Shown piece after piece: positions 24,012 to 36,697 of a stretch of 64,000 bases of DNA; positions within the stretch are counted from its first letter, which is position 1, and the number at the start of each line of letters is the position of its first letter. The stretch covers positions 730,001 through 794,000 of the forward strand of contig JAVGVS010000022.1 of assembly GCA_032718565.1 (NCBI GenBank), written 5' to 3'. This DNA comes from Distichodus sexfasciatus (Eukaryota; Chordata; Actinopteri; Characiformes; Distichodontidae). Below the pieces are notes generated by a model. It was not told the origin of the DNA and did no database searches. It worked only from the letters and a program-made list of their open reading frames with translations. A program made the position numbers and the translations under genes.

Positions 24012-24417
24012 TGGATGAAAGTTTTCCGTCGCTATGACGGATTTCCGTCAACTGAGTGCACTAAAGGTTAATAATGAGATTGATGCAGATCCGAAGGGGA
24101 AAAATGGGGGCAGCCAAAGTTCTGGAAAAGCTGTCTTTTTCTTTGGTTTAATTACGATTTAATTATTTTTCCTAAAAATAAAAATAAACAATATGGTTTC
24201 GGCAGTTCGCTTGAACATTGACGGCTGCGGAATAGCCTACAGGCTGCAGGCTATTTCCCGACGCTTGTTTAAGATGCCAAACTTCATAGTAAGGAGAAAA
24301 TAATTCCCCAGCAGCATTAAGTGACACGTCAGTCTCAAAGGCTTTTAATGTCCCAAAACAAAGACAAGATCTGCAAAAGGGTGAATAGCACGGGCTTCTT
24401 GTTACCTAGTGTATCCA

Positions 24418-24441
24418 ATAATAATAATAATAATAATAATA
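24418..24441. repeat. (AAT)n microsatellite
   Basis: Eight trinucleotide units. Confidence 0.95.
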
Positions 24442-26019
24442 GGCTAGTAGTAGTATGTTTTACATTATTTTCAGAAAAGATCGGAATAGAACATATTTAT
24501 GATTGGAAGTCAGTGGTGTGTCATGAAGTGTCTCATTTGCTAACAGTAGCTAAAAAAAGGTCGGAAAACAGTGGAGAAAACCCACTGCTTAAATTGATAA
24601 AGAAGCCAAAGCTCCGAAGCTCAAGATTCAGGACAGTGACTCTGGTGTCACAAGTGCTGCGAGAGCTTGTGCTCCGTTAAAAAGAAATAAATAACAGCAT
24701 GGCCAAGGTGGTATGGGCCCGTGACACAGAGCATTTGGTTTAAAAAATAATAATAAATAAAAATTTCAGTCAGATGATTTTTTTTTTTTGCTTTAATCCA
24801 TGCTATCAGCTGCTTGTGGCTGTATTTTATGTACATGCACATTATCGTTCCTGTTGGCCAATCCAAAATAAGAGACTGAGACAGCTCCGTTTGATGTTCC
24901 AGCCTAAACTGCTGTATCAACACAACCCGAGCGTTGCCCCGTCTCACCCAATCTATTTGCAGTTTCACATCAGCAATGTTGCCTGGACAAACAGTGACAG
25001 TGCCGTAGGAACCGAGTGCGTGGACACGTCTCAGATTAGTCGTTTTTGTCCTAAGAAGTCAAATAAGTGCAGGACCATGATGGGGTGGGTTTTATTTCGG
25101 GCTAATTTTGCCTTGCACTGTGCACATAAAACAATAAGACGTGCCTCATTCGGTCCCGAGTTTCCCTGAATCCCTTAAAGGAGCGGTGTCACTGCAGGTG
25201 GAGTTGAGGAGCCTGTGCCTGTTTGAAATCTGTGGTGTGAAGACAGATTAGCATTAAATCTTTAATGATAACTGTAGGTTCATCTCGGCGGTTATTACTC
25301 ACCGCTGTGGCATTCCACTTCTTTAATTTAACGCTTTCATTAAGAACATCCAGCGAAGGAAATGAATTCAGACGTTGCCGAGGTTCTCCAACCCCCAGCT
25401 TGTCAGCAGCTCACGCTTGGCGAGCCGCAGCCGGGCCGCGGTGTTGAAGGGTGCTGATTTCCGAGAGCCCTTATTGCTCCAGTCATATAGCACAATGGTA
25501 GAGGAAACGCTCAGAGACGACACTGTTGCCTCTCCTTCCTCCCCATGTTTTTATGGCCTCTCACTCAAGAGCCGTACCCAGCCTGCTTTCCTCTGTGCCA
25601 TTTCAAGCTGTGCGTTACCGCCCAACAAACAAGTTAGCAGGCCGTCTACGCTTCGCCAGATCGGTTAGCTTTGCTCTCCTTGAGAGCAGCGGAAGATGCT
25701 TCAACCGACAGATTGTACTCTGTTAAAGAAAGAGCAAAACCTGTAAATAACATTTAAATGCGCTTTTCATTTCACGGCCGAGAGTTGCCGACTCTATCTC
25801 ACAGATCGCCAACGAGTATGTCTACTTCTTTTGCCTTCTTCCTTTGAATACAGCGAGTGGCATCCACGCTGCGTTTTCACCTCGCTAATACCCGAGTGGC
25901 AATTGGAGTCACGGCTTGAGGCTCTACGCGGAGCTGTGGAAACGCTGGGGAAGAGGAGGAAAAAAAAAACAGACAGGCGTTGTGGAACAAAGAGGGGAAA
26001 AAAAAGGACCTGGATATAT

Positions 26020-26225
26020 TGTGATTGAACGCGCACACCAGCCCGACCCCACGTCGGTTATCATCCTGCACAACGCCCCTGAGGGCTTCAATCAGGGTCC
26101 CCGCCTCTCCGACGGATTGATGGAGCTCTGCACCGCGCCGGGCTCCTTGCCGGCCGGCGAGCGGCGAGAGCCGAGGGGCGCGACGGCCGCCGGCGCTAGT
26201 GGCACTAATCTGAGAGCTTATTTGT
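26020..26225. other. CpG-dense intronic patch
   Basis: About twenty CpG dinucleotides in roughly 165 bp (26041-26205), set in AT-rich intron. Includes GGCCGGCGAGCGGCGAGAGC. No repeat family recognised. An alternative promoter or a conserved regulatory element is possible. Confidence 0.4.
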
Positions 26226-27245
26226 TCATTTAGGGAGGGGGAAAAAGCAGATATCTTTAAGAAACAGATCGTGAAGTGACGGGGGCTGTGAATAATTGCT
26301 TTTTTCATCCCCGGCTTATGGAACAAATTGAATTTCCGGTGAAGTGGGGTGAGAGTTGCCGTTTAAGCAGCTATCTGCTCCTGCTTGGGCTGGCAAACCG
26401 CCTGACACATATTAAGAATGGAAAGTGGGCTATTTTCTTGCCTTTCATTCATATTCATCGAGTAGAGACACGCTCATTACTACTGACGCTTTTCCTAGAA
26501 TGGCAGAAACCGTGGAATACCTCCGGAATTAAAGTGTCAGAAGACGGTGAGCTTTGTTTCGCCACCTTTCTACTCCTCTTTGATTGAGCCGCGACGGGAG
26601 TTTAGAATCACATCTTCGTGACCACTTGACGGTCATGCCGAAGAGATCAGAAAGAATCAGATGTCGTTCCGTTTGGGGGAGACTATAGGTATCTTTAGTG
26701 TCTGAATTGATCATAGGACTCGGGTATTACCTGTCATCTGGAAGACACGGTTGTCAGCTTCCGTCTCCGTGCCGACCACACGCCAGCAGTTTGGCGTCAC
26801 ATTGGAAATGTTCATTAAAACGTGGTTATTATAGTGTGTCAAGTTATCACGCCTGCTTTCTCTGTGGCCCGGAATATGATGGGCCCAGTCTGGAGCTGAC
26901 AGCTCCTTCATATTTGAAGTCCACTCCCTCGCAGTTCCAACAGCACCACAGTCGATTAGAATGACTGTTTAGGTAAACACGTCTAAACACTGCGGATAAA
27001 CTGCGTGATTGTCAATAAAAATGGCCTTTTTTCTGGTGCGGTTTGAAGACTTTCATCATATTTGTTTGTCCCAGTTGACGGCGGTGAAAGCTTGTGATTT
27101 GCATTCGCTAACAGCACCACATTTACAGAGAAGCAGAGGAGTAGTGGAGTAAGGATCCTATGACCAGAGGCTTGTTGGATCAAATCTCTTTTCCACTGCA
27201 CTGGTACCGATGCTCGGCTGGTGCTGAAAATGGGAATCAGTGATT

Positions 27246-27447
27246 GAGTGATTGTCATTGTGAACGCAGCACAGCTCACAGTGCACCACAACGAAATCTG
27301 ACCTCTCCGTTTGACTCAAGGGAACAGTGACTGGGGACGGTACCTTGCTCATGAGCACGTCAGTGGTACCTTTACTGGTCTAGGACTCGAACCGGCGACC
27401 TGCTGATCATGGGGCGAACTCCTTAATCATTACTCTACCAACTCCCC
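27246..27447 (-). mobile_element. SINE family A copy (reverse)
   Basis: Complete orientation and ends; a small internal deletion between GACTCAAGG and GGGGACGGTACC. Confidence 0.8.
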
Positions 27448-27658
27448 ATCAGTGAGAATTGGTGCACATTTTCACTAAGCCCACAGGAAGTCGGAAATGT
27501 GATCACGTCACACTCCACGCCTACTATGTAAAGCAACAATGACGGAGCACGTCTTGTGTTTTCGAATGTTGCGTCAAGCTTTTAAGAAATGTTAAAATAG
27601 CCAAAGGCACCTTATTTTTCTCTTTTCACCCTCGAAAGAGATCAACACCGAACCTGAA

Positions 27659-27874
27659 AGTGAGTGATTGTCATTGTGAACACACAACAGCACAGCAAGC
27701 AGTGTGCCACAACCAAATTTGTCCCATCCGTGAAGGAGCAGTGGGCAGCTAACAGGGAGCGGTGCTTAGGGACGGTACCTTGCTCATGAGTACCTCAGTG
27801 CTAACTTAACCGGTCCGGGATTTGAACCTGCGACCTTCTGATCACGGGGCGCGCACCCTACCTTTACGCCAACG
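27659..27874 (-). mobile_element. SINE family A copy (reverse)
   Basis: Second reverse copy within 210 bp of the previous one. B-box complement GGATTTGAACC at 27818-27828. Missing the CTGCATTTGA piece of the body. Confidence 0.8.
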
Positions 27875-27998
27875 TCTTAAATAGCTTAGATTAATGCTAC
27901 TCTTTTTCGGGACGCAGACTAACATTCACTCAAATGCTAAAGGTAACGCTATCTGTCTAAGCTCCATATTTTATTTTTCTCTTTTAACAGGAGTAATT

Positions 27999-28327
27999 GG
28001 GGCGGCACAGTGGTTAGTGCTGTTGCCTCACAGCTAGAAGGTCCTGGGTTTGATCCCCGCATAGGCCGTAGGGTCTTTCTGGGTGGAGTTTGCGTTATCG
28101 TGTGACTTTATGTCCAGGCAGCAGTCAAAAGCATGCGCTGTAGGTTGGTTGGTGACTCTACATTGTCCCATAATAGTGTATGAGAGTGTGTTCGTGTGAG
28201 TGGGTGTCACGCGTTATGTTGGCACCCACTCAGAGCTGGTCCCGGCCTTGCGCCCCCAGCCCTGGGATAGGCTCCGGTCCCCGCGACGCTGATAGGGATT
28301 AAGCGGTTCAGGTGATGAATGAATGAA
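27999..28327 (+). mobile_element. SINE family B copy, near full length
   Basis: Head GGGGCGGCACAGTGGTTAGT, B box GGTTTGATCCC at 28047-28057, TCCGGTCCCCGCGACGCTGA block and ATGAATGAATGAA tail. Confidence 0.85.
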
Positions 28328-28483
28328 CATGAGTAATTTAGTTGAAAGCAGACAAAATTCACCAGCATTTTTAGTTTAATTCTTACAATGATGAAGGTCG
28401 TTGGCTCTTCTGTATCAGTTTTATCCGCGCATAAAAACAACCGCCAGAGCTCAGGGTCGTTTTTTTTTTTGTGCTTCACATTT

Positions 28484-29122
28484 GTGACCCTCCACGGCAA
28501 AAGCAGTCGCTTGTCGCAAATTTGCAAAATTGAGTTATTATGTTTTCATGAAAGGGCATAAATCAACCTTCAAAACGATGCCTATATCGAATGAATGGGA
28601 CGACATATGACTGAGATATCAACATTCAAATGAGTCAGATTTCTCCTGTCACGCCAAGTGAGAAACGGAGAAATCTGCCTTTGAAGTTGACTATCGACGT
28701 AGCACTCACAGACGCTTGGTGCGGTCGCGGCTACGTTTGCATTTACAGTAGCCTACGCTGCATTCACAGCCACATGGATAGCCTACCTGCGTTAGGTTAA
28801 CTGAACTCGGGAGACGAAGATGGATTCCGGAGAAATATCTTCACGCTAGTCAACCAGTGGATTTACCTTAAATATTGAAGTAGAGCGGTCAAAACAGAAA
28901 CTTTTAACATTCTGCTGGAATTGAATTCCTCACCTCAAGAAAGTCACGTTTTTAGGATGGAAAGGATAAGTTTTTCAGCAAAATGTATGCACAACAGTAC
29001 AGTATAGACCTTCCACTGTTTCAAAACAAAAAATCCAACATTTTACCCCACGCAACATAAACGGTCGTTTTTCTCGGAAACCTCCATTGCGCCAAGCGAC
29101 TGGTTTTGCCGTGGAGGGTCAC
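28484..29122 (-). mobile_element. Family C inverted-repeat element, copy 2 (TSD ATTT)
   Basis: Termini GTGACCCTCCACGGC and GCCGTGGAGGGTCAC. ATTT on both sides (28480-28483, 29123-29126). Opposite orientation to copies 1 and 3. No coding capacity. Confidence 0.85.
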
Positions 29123-29400
29123 ATTTCACGTTTTCAGAGTCGTGCGTCTCGACATCCATCAAGTGAATTCCAAGAAGACGGGAAATGTTTCACCTCTCGT
29201 TTTAGTTGGCAACAAGCGCCTCATTCACATCCAGGTGGTGAAGCTGCTCTCAAGCGTCAGGAGACAAAAGTCAGACTGTTTTTATTTTAATGAAAGCTGT
29301 GGGAATTACGGGAGAGTGATTCCGCCCTGATAAAATGCTGCCACTTGTTATTGAAGACACCTTGACAAGAACGAAATTGGTGACCTCCCTTAACCCTTTC

Positions 29401-29472
29401 CCCTCCCTTCTCTACCTCTCCCTCTCTCTCTCCCTCTCTCTTTCCCTCTCTCTCTCTCTCGCTCTCGCTCTC
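29401..29472. repeat. (CT)n tract
   Basis: Polypyrimidine run of CTCTC/CCCTC units. Confidence 0.9.
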
Positions 29473-29701
29473 ATTTTCATAACTGATGTTGAGAAATTGT
29501 GTTCCGTAGCTAATGAAAATGCATTACTGAATGTTGCACTAGGATGTATTAAAGTATTAAAAGTTATGAGATAATAAATAAGTTGTTGCTGACGATAACT
29601 GGCACAAATACTTGTTCATATAGGAGCAAGCAGATTTAAACCCTACTGCCTATTAATAAAATTGGTGTTAAAATCTAATACGAAGCTGTCCTTTTTATAC
29701 A

Positions 29702-29900
29702 GTTTAAACCAGCATTTCTCCATCCCAGTCCTCGCAACCCACCGTCCTGCACATATTCGGTATTTCCAGCACTGTCGCACGCTGGTCCTACGTTGCTAAT
29801 TAGCTAATCAGTAGCATCAGCTGCGCTGTGGGTCGGGAATGTCGAATCTGTGCAGAGCGGTGGTCCGTGAAGACTGGGATTGAGAAACGCTGGTTTAAAC
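29702..29900. mobile_element. Short MITE with long terminal inverted repeats
   Basis: The first and last roughly 60 bp are inverted copies of each other with about a dozen mismatches. The ends are GTTTAAACCAGC and GCTGGTTTAAAC. Only about 80 bp lie between the arms. The TTTCTCAATCCCAGTC motif is typical of a widespread fish MITE. Confidence 0.7.
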
Positions 29901-30503
29901 CATGTGAGAACAAATGAATTTCTGTGTTTTAATCCCGTTAATTCATGACAGTATATGTAATGGAAGAAGATCAGTTGAAATTAGAGCCAAACTTGAAAAG
30001 CCCCGTAAATTGCCAGTTGAGAGCAGTGAGAAGGCCTAAAAGCGGCTGTGAATTAGGTCTTGCTGCCGATGGAGGCCTTGCTTCTCACAGTGGTTCTCAG
30101 TATTTCTCTCAGACTTCAAAGAATAGTGACTTTTTTTTCCACCCCGATTCCGTGGTGATTGCGAGTTCTTTGGGGATTTTTCCTCGCTGCCCTAATGATT
30201 TTTCTGTCATCAGTTGCTGGGGTCTTCCTTTGATGACCTTGGTGTCACAGATCGCTTACTCTGCCAGCAGTGTGTCTTTTTTTTTTTTTTTATAAAGATA
30301 GAGCATACACTTGAATTTGCGTTGCCCAGTCGCTCTGCAGTGCTTCCTGCTGGCTTTTACTTTAATCTTATCTTCACTGTGGTTGGTTTTTCCATCACAG
30401 CCTGTGTTTGTAATTTTCATCTCGGGTTCTAACTTTTACTTCAGAAAACCAGGCGAACTCATCTCACACCTTTTTATGTGGGGAAACAACAATCATTCGA
30501 ATT

Positions 30504-30758
30504 GGGGCAGTTGGTGGCATAGCGGTAGGGTGTTCGCCCTGTGATCAGAAGGTCGCAGGTTCGAATCCAGGGCCGGTAAAGTTACCACTGAGGTACTCAT
30601 GAGCAAGGTACTGTCCCCAAGCACTGCTCCCTGGGCGCTGCCCTTGTTAGCTGCCCACTGCTCCTTCACGGATGGCTCAAATGCAGAGGTCACATTTCGT
30701 TGTGGTGCACTGTCTGCTGTGCTGTGGTGTGTTCACAATGACAAATAATCACTCACTA
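30504..30758 (+). mobile_element. SINE family A copy (forward), well preserved
   Basis: Close to consensus. Head GGGGCAGTTGGTGGCATAGC, B box GGTTCGAATCC at 30559-30569, and tail to ACAAATAATCACTCACT. Confidence 0.9.
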
Positions 30759-31325
30759 AGAAATGCCTGTCCCAAACTGAACTGAGATGAAGCCCCAAAA
30801 ACTTTGCCTTATAACATAATAAATAAAAGAATGTGTATTGTGTGAACCATTATTCCCCAATTATTATTATGTTGGCATTAATTAGATCATTAACATTCTT
30901 ATTAATGAAATATTAAGTAGATGCTTTTCCCAATGACAGTTTTCACACTTGCTGTCATTAAGTAAGTTCACGTTTGGTGGAAGTTATCTCAGGTTAGTAT
31001 CACAGGCCCTTTGAGTGATTCCAGCAGGATTTTATGCAAAACGTATATAAAAAATATTTGCCAGACGCTTCAGACCCTGAGGGTTTTTAAATTCAGTCAC
31101 AGATTTATGAGCTTGTTCAGTTATTTTGCACGGAGGATGTTAATGTACCAGTTTGCTGTTTAATAAGAGTGAGAGCTGTGTCATCATTCTCTTGCATTTA
31201 TTTTAATGGCTTTAATGGTTCAGTTAAGCCAGAAGGAAGGAATGCATTTCTTTTAAAGTCTGAACTCTGCTGAAACAGCCAAACTAAGAGATGTAATTAA
31301 TCTGTGCAACATGGGAATAAGATAA

Positions 31326-31440
31326 TGGGGCATTTAGTAGCGTAACCCAAGCACTGCTCCCCGGGCACTGCCAAAAGCTGCCCACTGCACCTTCACGGAT
31401 GGGTCAAATGCACAGGTCACATTTCGTTGTGCTGCGCTGT
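31326..31440 (+). mobile_element. SINE family A, internally deleted copy
   Basis: About 15 bp of head (GGGCATTTAGTAGCGTAAC) are joined directly to CCAAGCACTGCTCCCC in the body, so the B box is missing. The tail is also cut short. Confidence 0.7.
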
Positions 31441-31679
31441 GACACGCTAAAATTCGCTTATATTTTTGACTGTAGACATTAGGTGACCATCGTTGCTTTT
31501 GTGTTCTTTACTTTAACACACATGCCTGTGCCGTAGCTGATTTGACCAACAGTAATTATTTATTAAGTACACAAAGTCGAGCAACTCGGGTTCAAGGTCG
31601 TAGAAGTGGATTTTACACGAGGTTATTCCTACCAACATGGACATGCATTTAGTGTAAAATTAAACACGGAAAAGCATAT

Positions 31680-32201
31680 GTGACCTTCGGCAAAACCAGT
31701 CGCTTGTTGCAACGGAGGTTTCCGAGAAAAACGATCGTTTATGTTGCATGGGGTAAAATTTTTTTTTTTTTTTTTTTTTAGTGTTTTGAAACAGTGGAAG
31801 GTCTATACTGTACTGCTGTGAATAAATTTCGCTAGAAAACTTTCCTTTCCATCCTAAAAACGTGACTTTCTTGAGGTGAGGAATTCAATTCCAGCGGAAT
31901 GTTAAAAGTTTCTGTTTTGACGCTCTACTTCAATATTTACGGTAAATCCACTGGTTGACTAGCGTGAAGATATTTCTCCGGAATCCATCTTCGTCTCCCG
32001 AGTTCAGTTAAGCTAACGCAGGTAGGCTATCTGTGTGGCTGTGAATGCAGCGTAGGCTGCCGTAAATGCAAACGTAGCCGCGACCGCACCAAGTGTCCGT
32101 GAGTGCTACGTCAATAGTCAACTTCGACTTCGATGGTAAAAACATCATAACTCAATTTTGAAAATTTGCGACAAGCGACTGGTTTTACTGTGGAGGGTCA
32201 C
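31680..32201 (+). mobile_element. Family C inverted-repeat element, copy 3 (TSD ATAT)
   Basis: Starts GTGACCTTCGGCAAAACCAG, ends CTGTGGAGGGTCAC, flanked by ATAT (31676-31679, 32202-32205). It carries an expanded T run at about 31758-31779 and lacks about 100 bp relative to copies 2 and 4. Confidence 0.85.
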
Positions 32202-32576
32202 ATATTATGTGACTGCAGTGAGCAACCAAATATAGTTGTCTGATTTTTACTCCACGCAGTTATTACTCCTACAGTTGTTGTGCACGAAGGCAACTCTAAG
32301 CTGTGCAGCCTATTGCGGTGTGGGGTGCTTGTATACATGTTTTTGTTATGTGCACTCGTTCGCGACTTCTGTCCATTTTGTTCCCCGTTTACTAACATGG
32401 AGCGTTAAGATTTTGACGCTTTACAGTGCGGTTGACGTTCTACACAACGCCGCCAAATTCTGATTCGAGGGACCACGGGCCAGTTCATATCTGTAACCGC
32501 CATGACCCACGCTTGTCTATTTCATTCTTTTTTCTGTCATTTATTTTTCCCAAAGGAAACCATTCTTTTTTCCCCC

Positions 32577-32706
32577 TTAATTCAATTCATTTTATTTATA
32601 TAGCGCTCTTAACAACAGTTATTGTCACAAAGGGCTTTGCATATAACCAGCCCAAATCCCCAACAAGCAAGCCGGAGGTGACAGTGGCAAGAAAAAACTC
32701 CCTCTA
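32577..32706 (+). mobile_element. Common fish interspersed repeat fragment
   Basis: TTTTATTTATATAGCGCTCT at the left and GTGGCAAGAAAAAACTCCCT at the right are hallmarks of a repeat seen throughout fish genomes. Family F copy 2 follows immediately. Confidence 0.5.
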
Positions 32707-32707
32707 A

Positions 32708-33224
32708 AGGCTGAAATATACTTGCTGTTAACTACGTTCGTATGTGCGTACGTACAGCTGCGATACGTGTCCTGCGTTGTTTGCATCGGTTTTTGTGCAC
32801 ATACTCAAAAATTAATGGAATGTATACGGAGATGCAATACCTGGGTAATTTATAGGGGGCAGTGTTGTGAGATCTGCACTCAAAAGTCAAGAAAAGAATT
32901 CCCCATTTTGCTGATGAGATCTATTAAGCGGTGGAACGTACCATATCCGCAATTTTCGTTTTCTTCTCTGCTGCCGTCAGTATGATGAAGATGAATGCTT
33001 CTTCGACTGAAGACATGTTTGTTTGGAATAACAGGTGACGATTTTAAGATACAGGTATTCATTCATTTATTAGGTTTGCAGCCTCGACACTGACCCCTGG
33101 TGGTAAGGAGTACATACTACAGATTACGACGCACAGCACGGACGCAAGTATATCAGCACAAACGTTAACAACGCAACTGTGTACGGATACGCATATGTAG
33201 ATCACAGCAAGTATATTTCAGCCT
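32708..33224. mobile_element. Family F MITE, copy 2
   Basis: Termini AGGCTGAAATATACTT and AAGTATATTTCAGCCT. Flanks are TAA at the left and TTA at the right, one base apart from a perfect duplication. The interior matches 13368-13867 apart from a divergent middle part. Confidence 0.65.
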
Positions 33225-34299
33225 TTACAGGAAGGAACCTTGAGAGGCCGTGGCGCATGAACATTTAATATACGTTGTGTACATGGGGTTAAGAACTCGA
33301 GATCTTTCCACCCCTGTTTTCGAACGACAGTCAACACGTTTCTTATGCCACCTGAGACCACCTCACTGAACACATCTCAGTCTCTTTTGACCCGCACTCG
33401 TTTTCCCCCAGTCACTTCAATGCAGTGCATCTTTCTACTGTCACAGCTGCAAAACTTGAACACTGGCGGGGTTTTTTTTTTTTGAGGAAATGCATCTCTA
33501 GTTTTATTAGAATTCAGATGCAGGTTATGTGCACAGCCATTAGCCACGATTAGGCATTTGCTAACTTGCTGTATCTGTTTATTAGCCTTTTACTGCATGT
33601 ATTAGGATTCAAAATATACTGTAACTTGTACATCAGTCACTGGTCACAAAAGAGTTGCTGTAATTTATTACCATGCACGCTTATTTTATTAACTTTTATT
33701 ATATATCCAAAACCTTCTTATTCTATAGTTTTAAAAGCATGCAGCCACATTCCCGGTTTCCTGTTGCAGTCTTATTTCCAGCCTAATGATGAACGCTTGG
33801 GTCATTTAGTTTTGAGCAGCTCAGCAAATGGCAACACTAATAAGGCCAAATTTCCATGGGGGCTTTTTATGACTTAACATAATCAAAGCTTATTCCTGAA
33901 TTAATTTACAACAATTTCATTTTAATTTATAATTAGTATATTAAAACAAAACAAGATATTCTGAAAAAATGACGTGTGAACTTAATTAACCGCATTCTGG
34001 TCAAATAAATGCGTTTGTAACTTTTTCTCTGCCCAGTTTTGAAAGTGTGATATGGAGGCTGGTGACCTTACCGTATAAGAGCACGGCCTAATCATACTGC
34101 TTTAATAAAAAGCCTTTTGGTACTTATTGGATTTGGTTGTTGTTTGGAGCTTCATCACCAACTGTTGCATCACCTGTTCCACTCCTGCTCTGCCCGTTCC
34201 AGCTTTATGCCTCGCTTAGTTGGAAAATGTATGACGTCCGCTGCAGAGCACGGGAGATTGTGTTCAAATTAAAAAGGAGGCAAGTCTCTTTTTCTGTCC

Positions 34300-34480
34300 C
34301 TTTCTCTCTTTCTCTCTCGCTCTCTCGCCTCTCACTGTTTCTCTCTCTCTCTCTCTTGCGCTCTCTCGCTCTCTTGTCTCTCACTGTTACTCTCTCTCGC
34401 TCTCTCTCTCTCGCTCTCTCGTCTCTTACTGTTTTTCTCTCGCTCTCTCTCTCTCATCTCTCACTGTTTTTCTCCCTCCG

Positions 34481-34512
<32 letters not shown>

Positions 34513-34673
34513 CCTCTTGCTCTCTCTCGCTCTCGCGTCTCTCTCTCTCGCTTTCTCATCTCTTACTGTTCCTCTCTCTCTCTCTCTCTCTCCCTCTCTC
34601 GCTCTCCCTCTCTCGCTCTCCCTCTCTCGCTCTCTCTCTCTCGCTCTCTCTCGCTCTCTCTCTCGCTCTCTCG
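34300..34673. repeat. Large polypyrimidine (TC)n tract
   Basis: About 375 bp of CTCTC/TCTCGC/TCACTGTT units. The 233-codon + frame and the opposite 84-codon frame in this span are artefacts of it. Confidence 0.95.
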
Positions 34674-36052
34674 TTTTCAAACCTTAATAACTTCCCTGGT
34701 GATGAATGTAGCCCATTGGAATTACTCCACTGTAGCAGCGTAATCCCTTATCCACGTCGGCTTACTCTCTTCTGGACTAAACTGTTTGACCTCAGCAGCC
34801 CTCCGTCTTACCTTCGTACTGTTAATATCAATAATTGAGTACAAAATACAGTCCTCGTGCTTTTATAACGTGGTGGCCACGCCAAGGGATTTTAGGTAAA
34901 CAATGACTTTTTAGGTCTCTTTGAAAGACGTGTGCTTTTATCAGGACATAATCACAATCACTGCCTTTTTTGCACGCAACCATGAGAAGAGCCGTCTGTA
35001 ACGTTATTGTTGGTTATTGTCAAAGAGCTGGTGTTTGTGTTGTCGGTTTTCCTTGACCCGGTGTTTTGTTATACAGGCTTTTTGGTGGACTGGTCAGGTC
35101 ATTACTCGTACTAAAGGATGATAAACATCAGACGGCTGGGGTTAAATGGAGCGTATCAACAGCTCTTTCATAGCTGGGATTACTGTTCTATTCAGGGTCA
35201 ATGGAGCAGGTCTGCTACCCATGACCACTTGCCTGCTGTCGGTGACAATGGCACAGAAACACAGCAAGGTGTCGAAACCTAATCTCCGTAATTGACAGGC
35301 TAGTGAGCCGTGTATCGCTAATTATTTAGTATTCTTCTCTCCCGTCATTCACGACGTTACTGCCTTGCAGCAGACTGCTTTTCCATATTTGCATGATCAA
35401 ATTGTTGGAATAATTCGACACCGTCTAGTGTACTTTTTTTATGTGATTTTGTAAGAAAAATATTATTTTTCTCCTTCTCTTCATAGAGAATTTTTTTAAA
35501 CAGAAGCTTCAAGCCAACACTGTTGGACTGAGATGATAAGATACTGCTTAAAATATGACCACGGGGGATGCATGTTCTCGTTTAGTCGCCCCAAAATGAA
35601 AGCGTTTTTGCTGGCTTTTTTTTTTTTTTTTTAATATTATTTTTGGCCTGCTAATATGCTAACAGAGTAGTTTTGTGGTTGAAACTCTCATCAGGAGGCA
35701 GCACTTTTCGTGTGGACTTATAACTGACGCAAGCGCAGCCAGTCAGAATGGCCTAATAACTCCTCTGTACGCATTTTGATGAGCCACTGATTGGCCACAG
35801 GATCACGGCGATGAACATGTCAATTGAAAGGGCATTGCTGGGTCCAAGGCGTTTTAATTAAAGCGAATGTGAAATGTAAACACCGGCATGCCGGAGCAGC
35901 GTACGGAATGGAAGGTAATTATGATTTGCCTTAATTAGCTGTCGCTGTGATCTTAATTGCTTTTGAAGATGGCTGACCCCGGTCCCGACTGCGTGTGGGG
36001 GAGGTGTCTGTTAGTCTTGGTGTGTGGTCGTTCTCTACCTCCCCATCTACTA

Positions 36053-36074
36053 TCCTTCCTTCCTTCCTTCCTTC
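36053..36074. repeat. (CTTC)n microsatellite
   Basis: Five to six tetranucleotide units. Confidence 0.9.
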
Positions 36075-36697
36075 CACGGGTGGTTTTTTTTGTTGTTGTT
36101 TTAATTCCATTCCTGCCCTGCAGTGGGGGGTCTTTTAGCTTTTAATAGCACACAAGTTAATCTGACTTGGCTTGGAGGAGGGGTCAGGACAACTGTCTGT
36201 CAAATTCTGCTTAACAATGGCTGTAAATTGGGTAGTATATGTGCAGATTGAGATGATTTCTGAAGGCAGCAGCCAGCACTGGAGAGAAATCTTAGCCACA
36301 CAAACGTTAAGACTCCTAATGCTTTGTGCACACACAGATGCTTAGGTGTAAGTGTTCCTGCATTTACACAGTTTCTGCTGGTTTACTGTAGGAAAATCTG
36401 TTAATTAAGAGATAATCAGGAGTGAGTGTGATTATATTTCTGCTTTGGTTGAATAGGCACTTGGAATATCACACATTCACCAGTAAAAGCCAGAGTAAAA
36501 CTTTAATAAATCAGGCTTGTGCGTCAGCAGAGGTAGCTAATTGCTGTTCCTCATGAATTTAACATTGATCCAGCACATCGCTGCTATGCGTCGTGGTAAC
36601 ATGGACTGTCACAACAAGGGAGTTCATGTCTGGTCGTTGTGTAGAGCGCTTCGAAAGGAAAAAATAACATTTGTTTTCTGGAGCTCGTTTAGCTTTA

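Noticed and set aside
25265..25730. Overlapping + frames of 60-97 codons
   Set aside because: No domain, no conserved pattern and no consistent splice signals. Treated as intronic.
34137..34838. 233-codon open frame rich in Ser and Leu
   Set aside because: Translation of a (TC)n tract; stop codons cannot occur in such a repeat.
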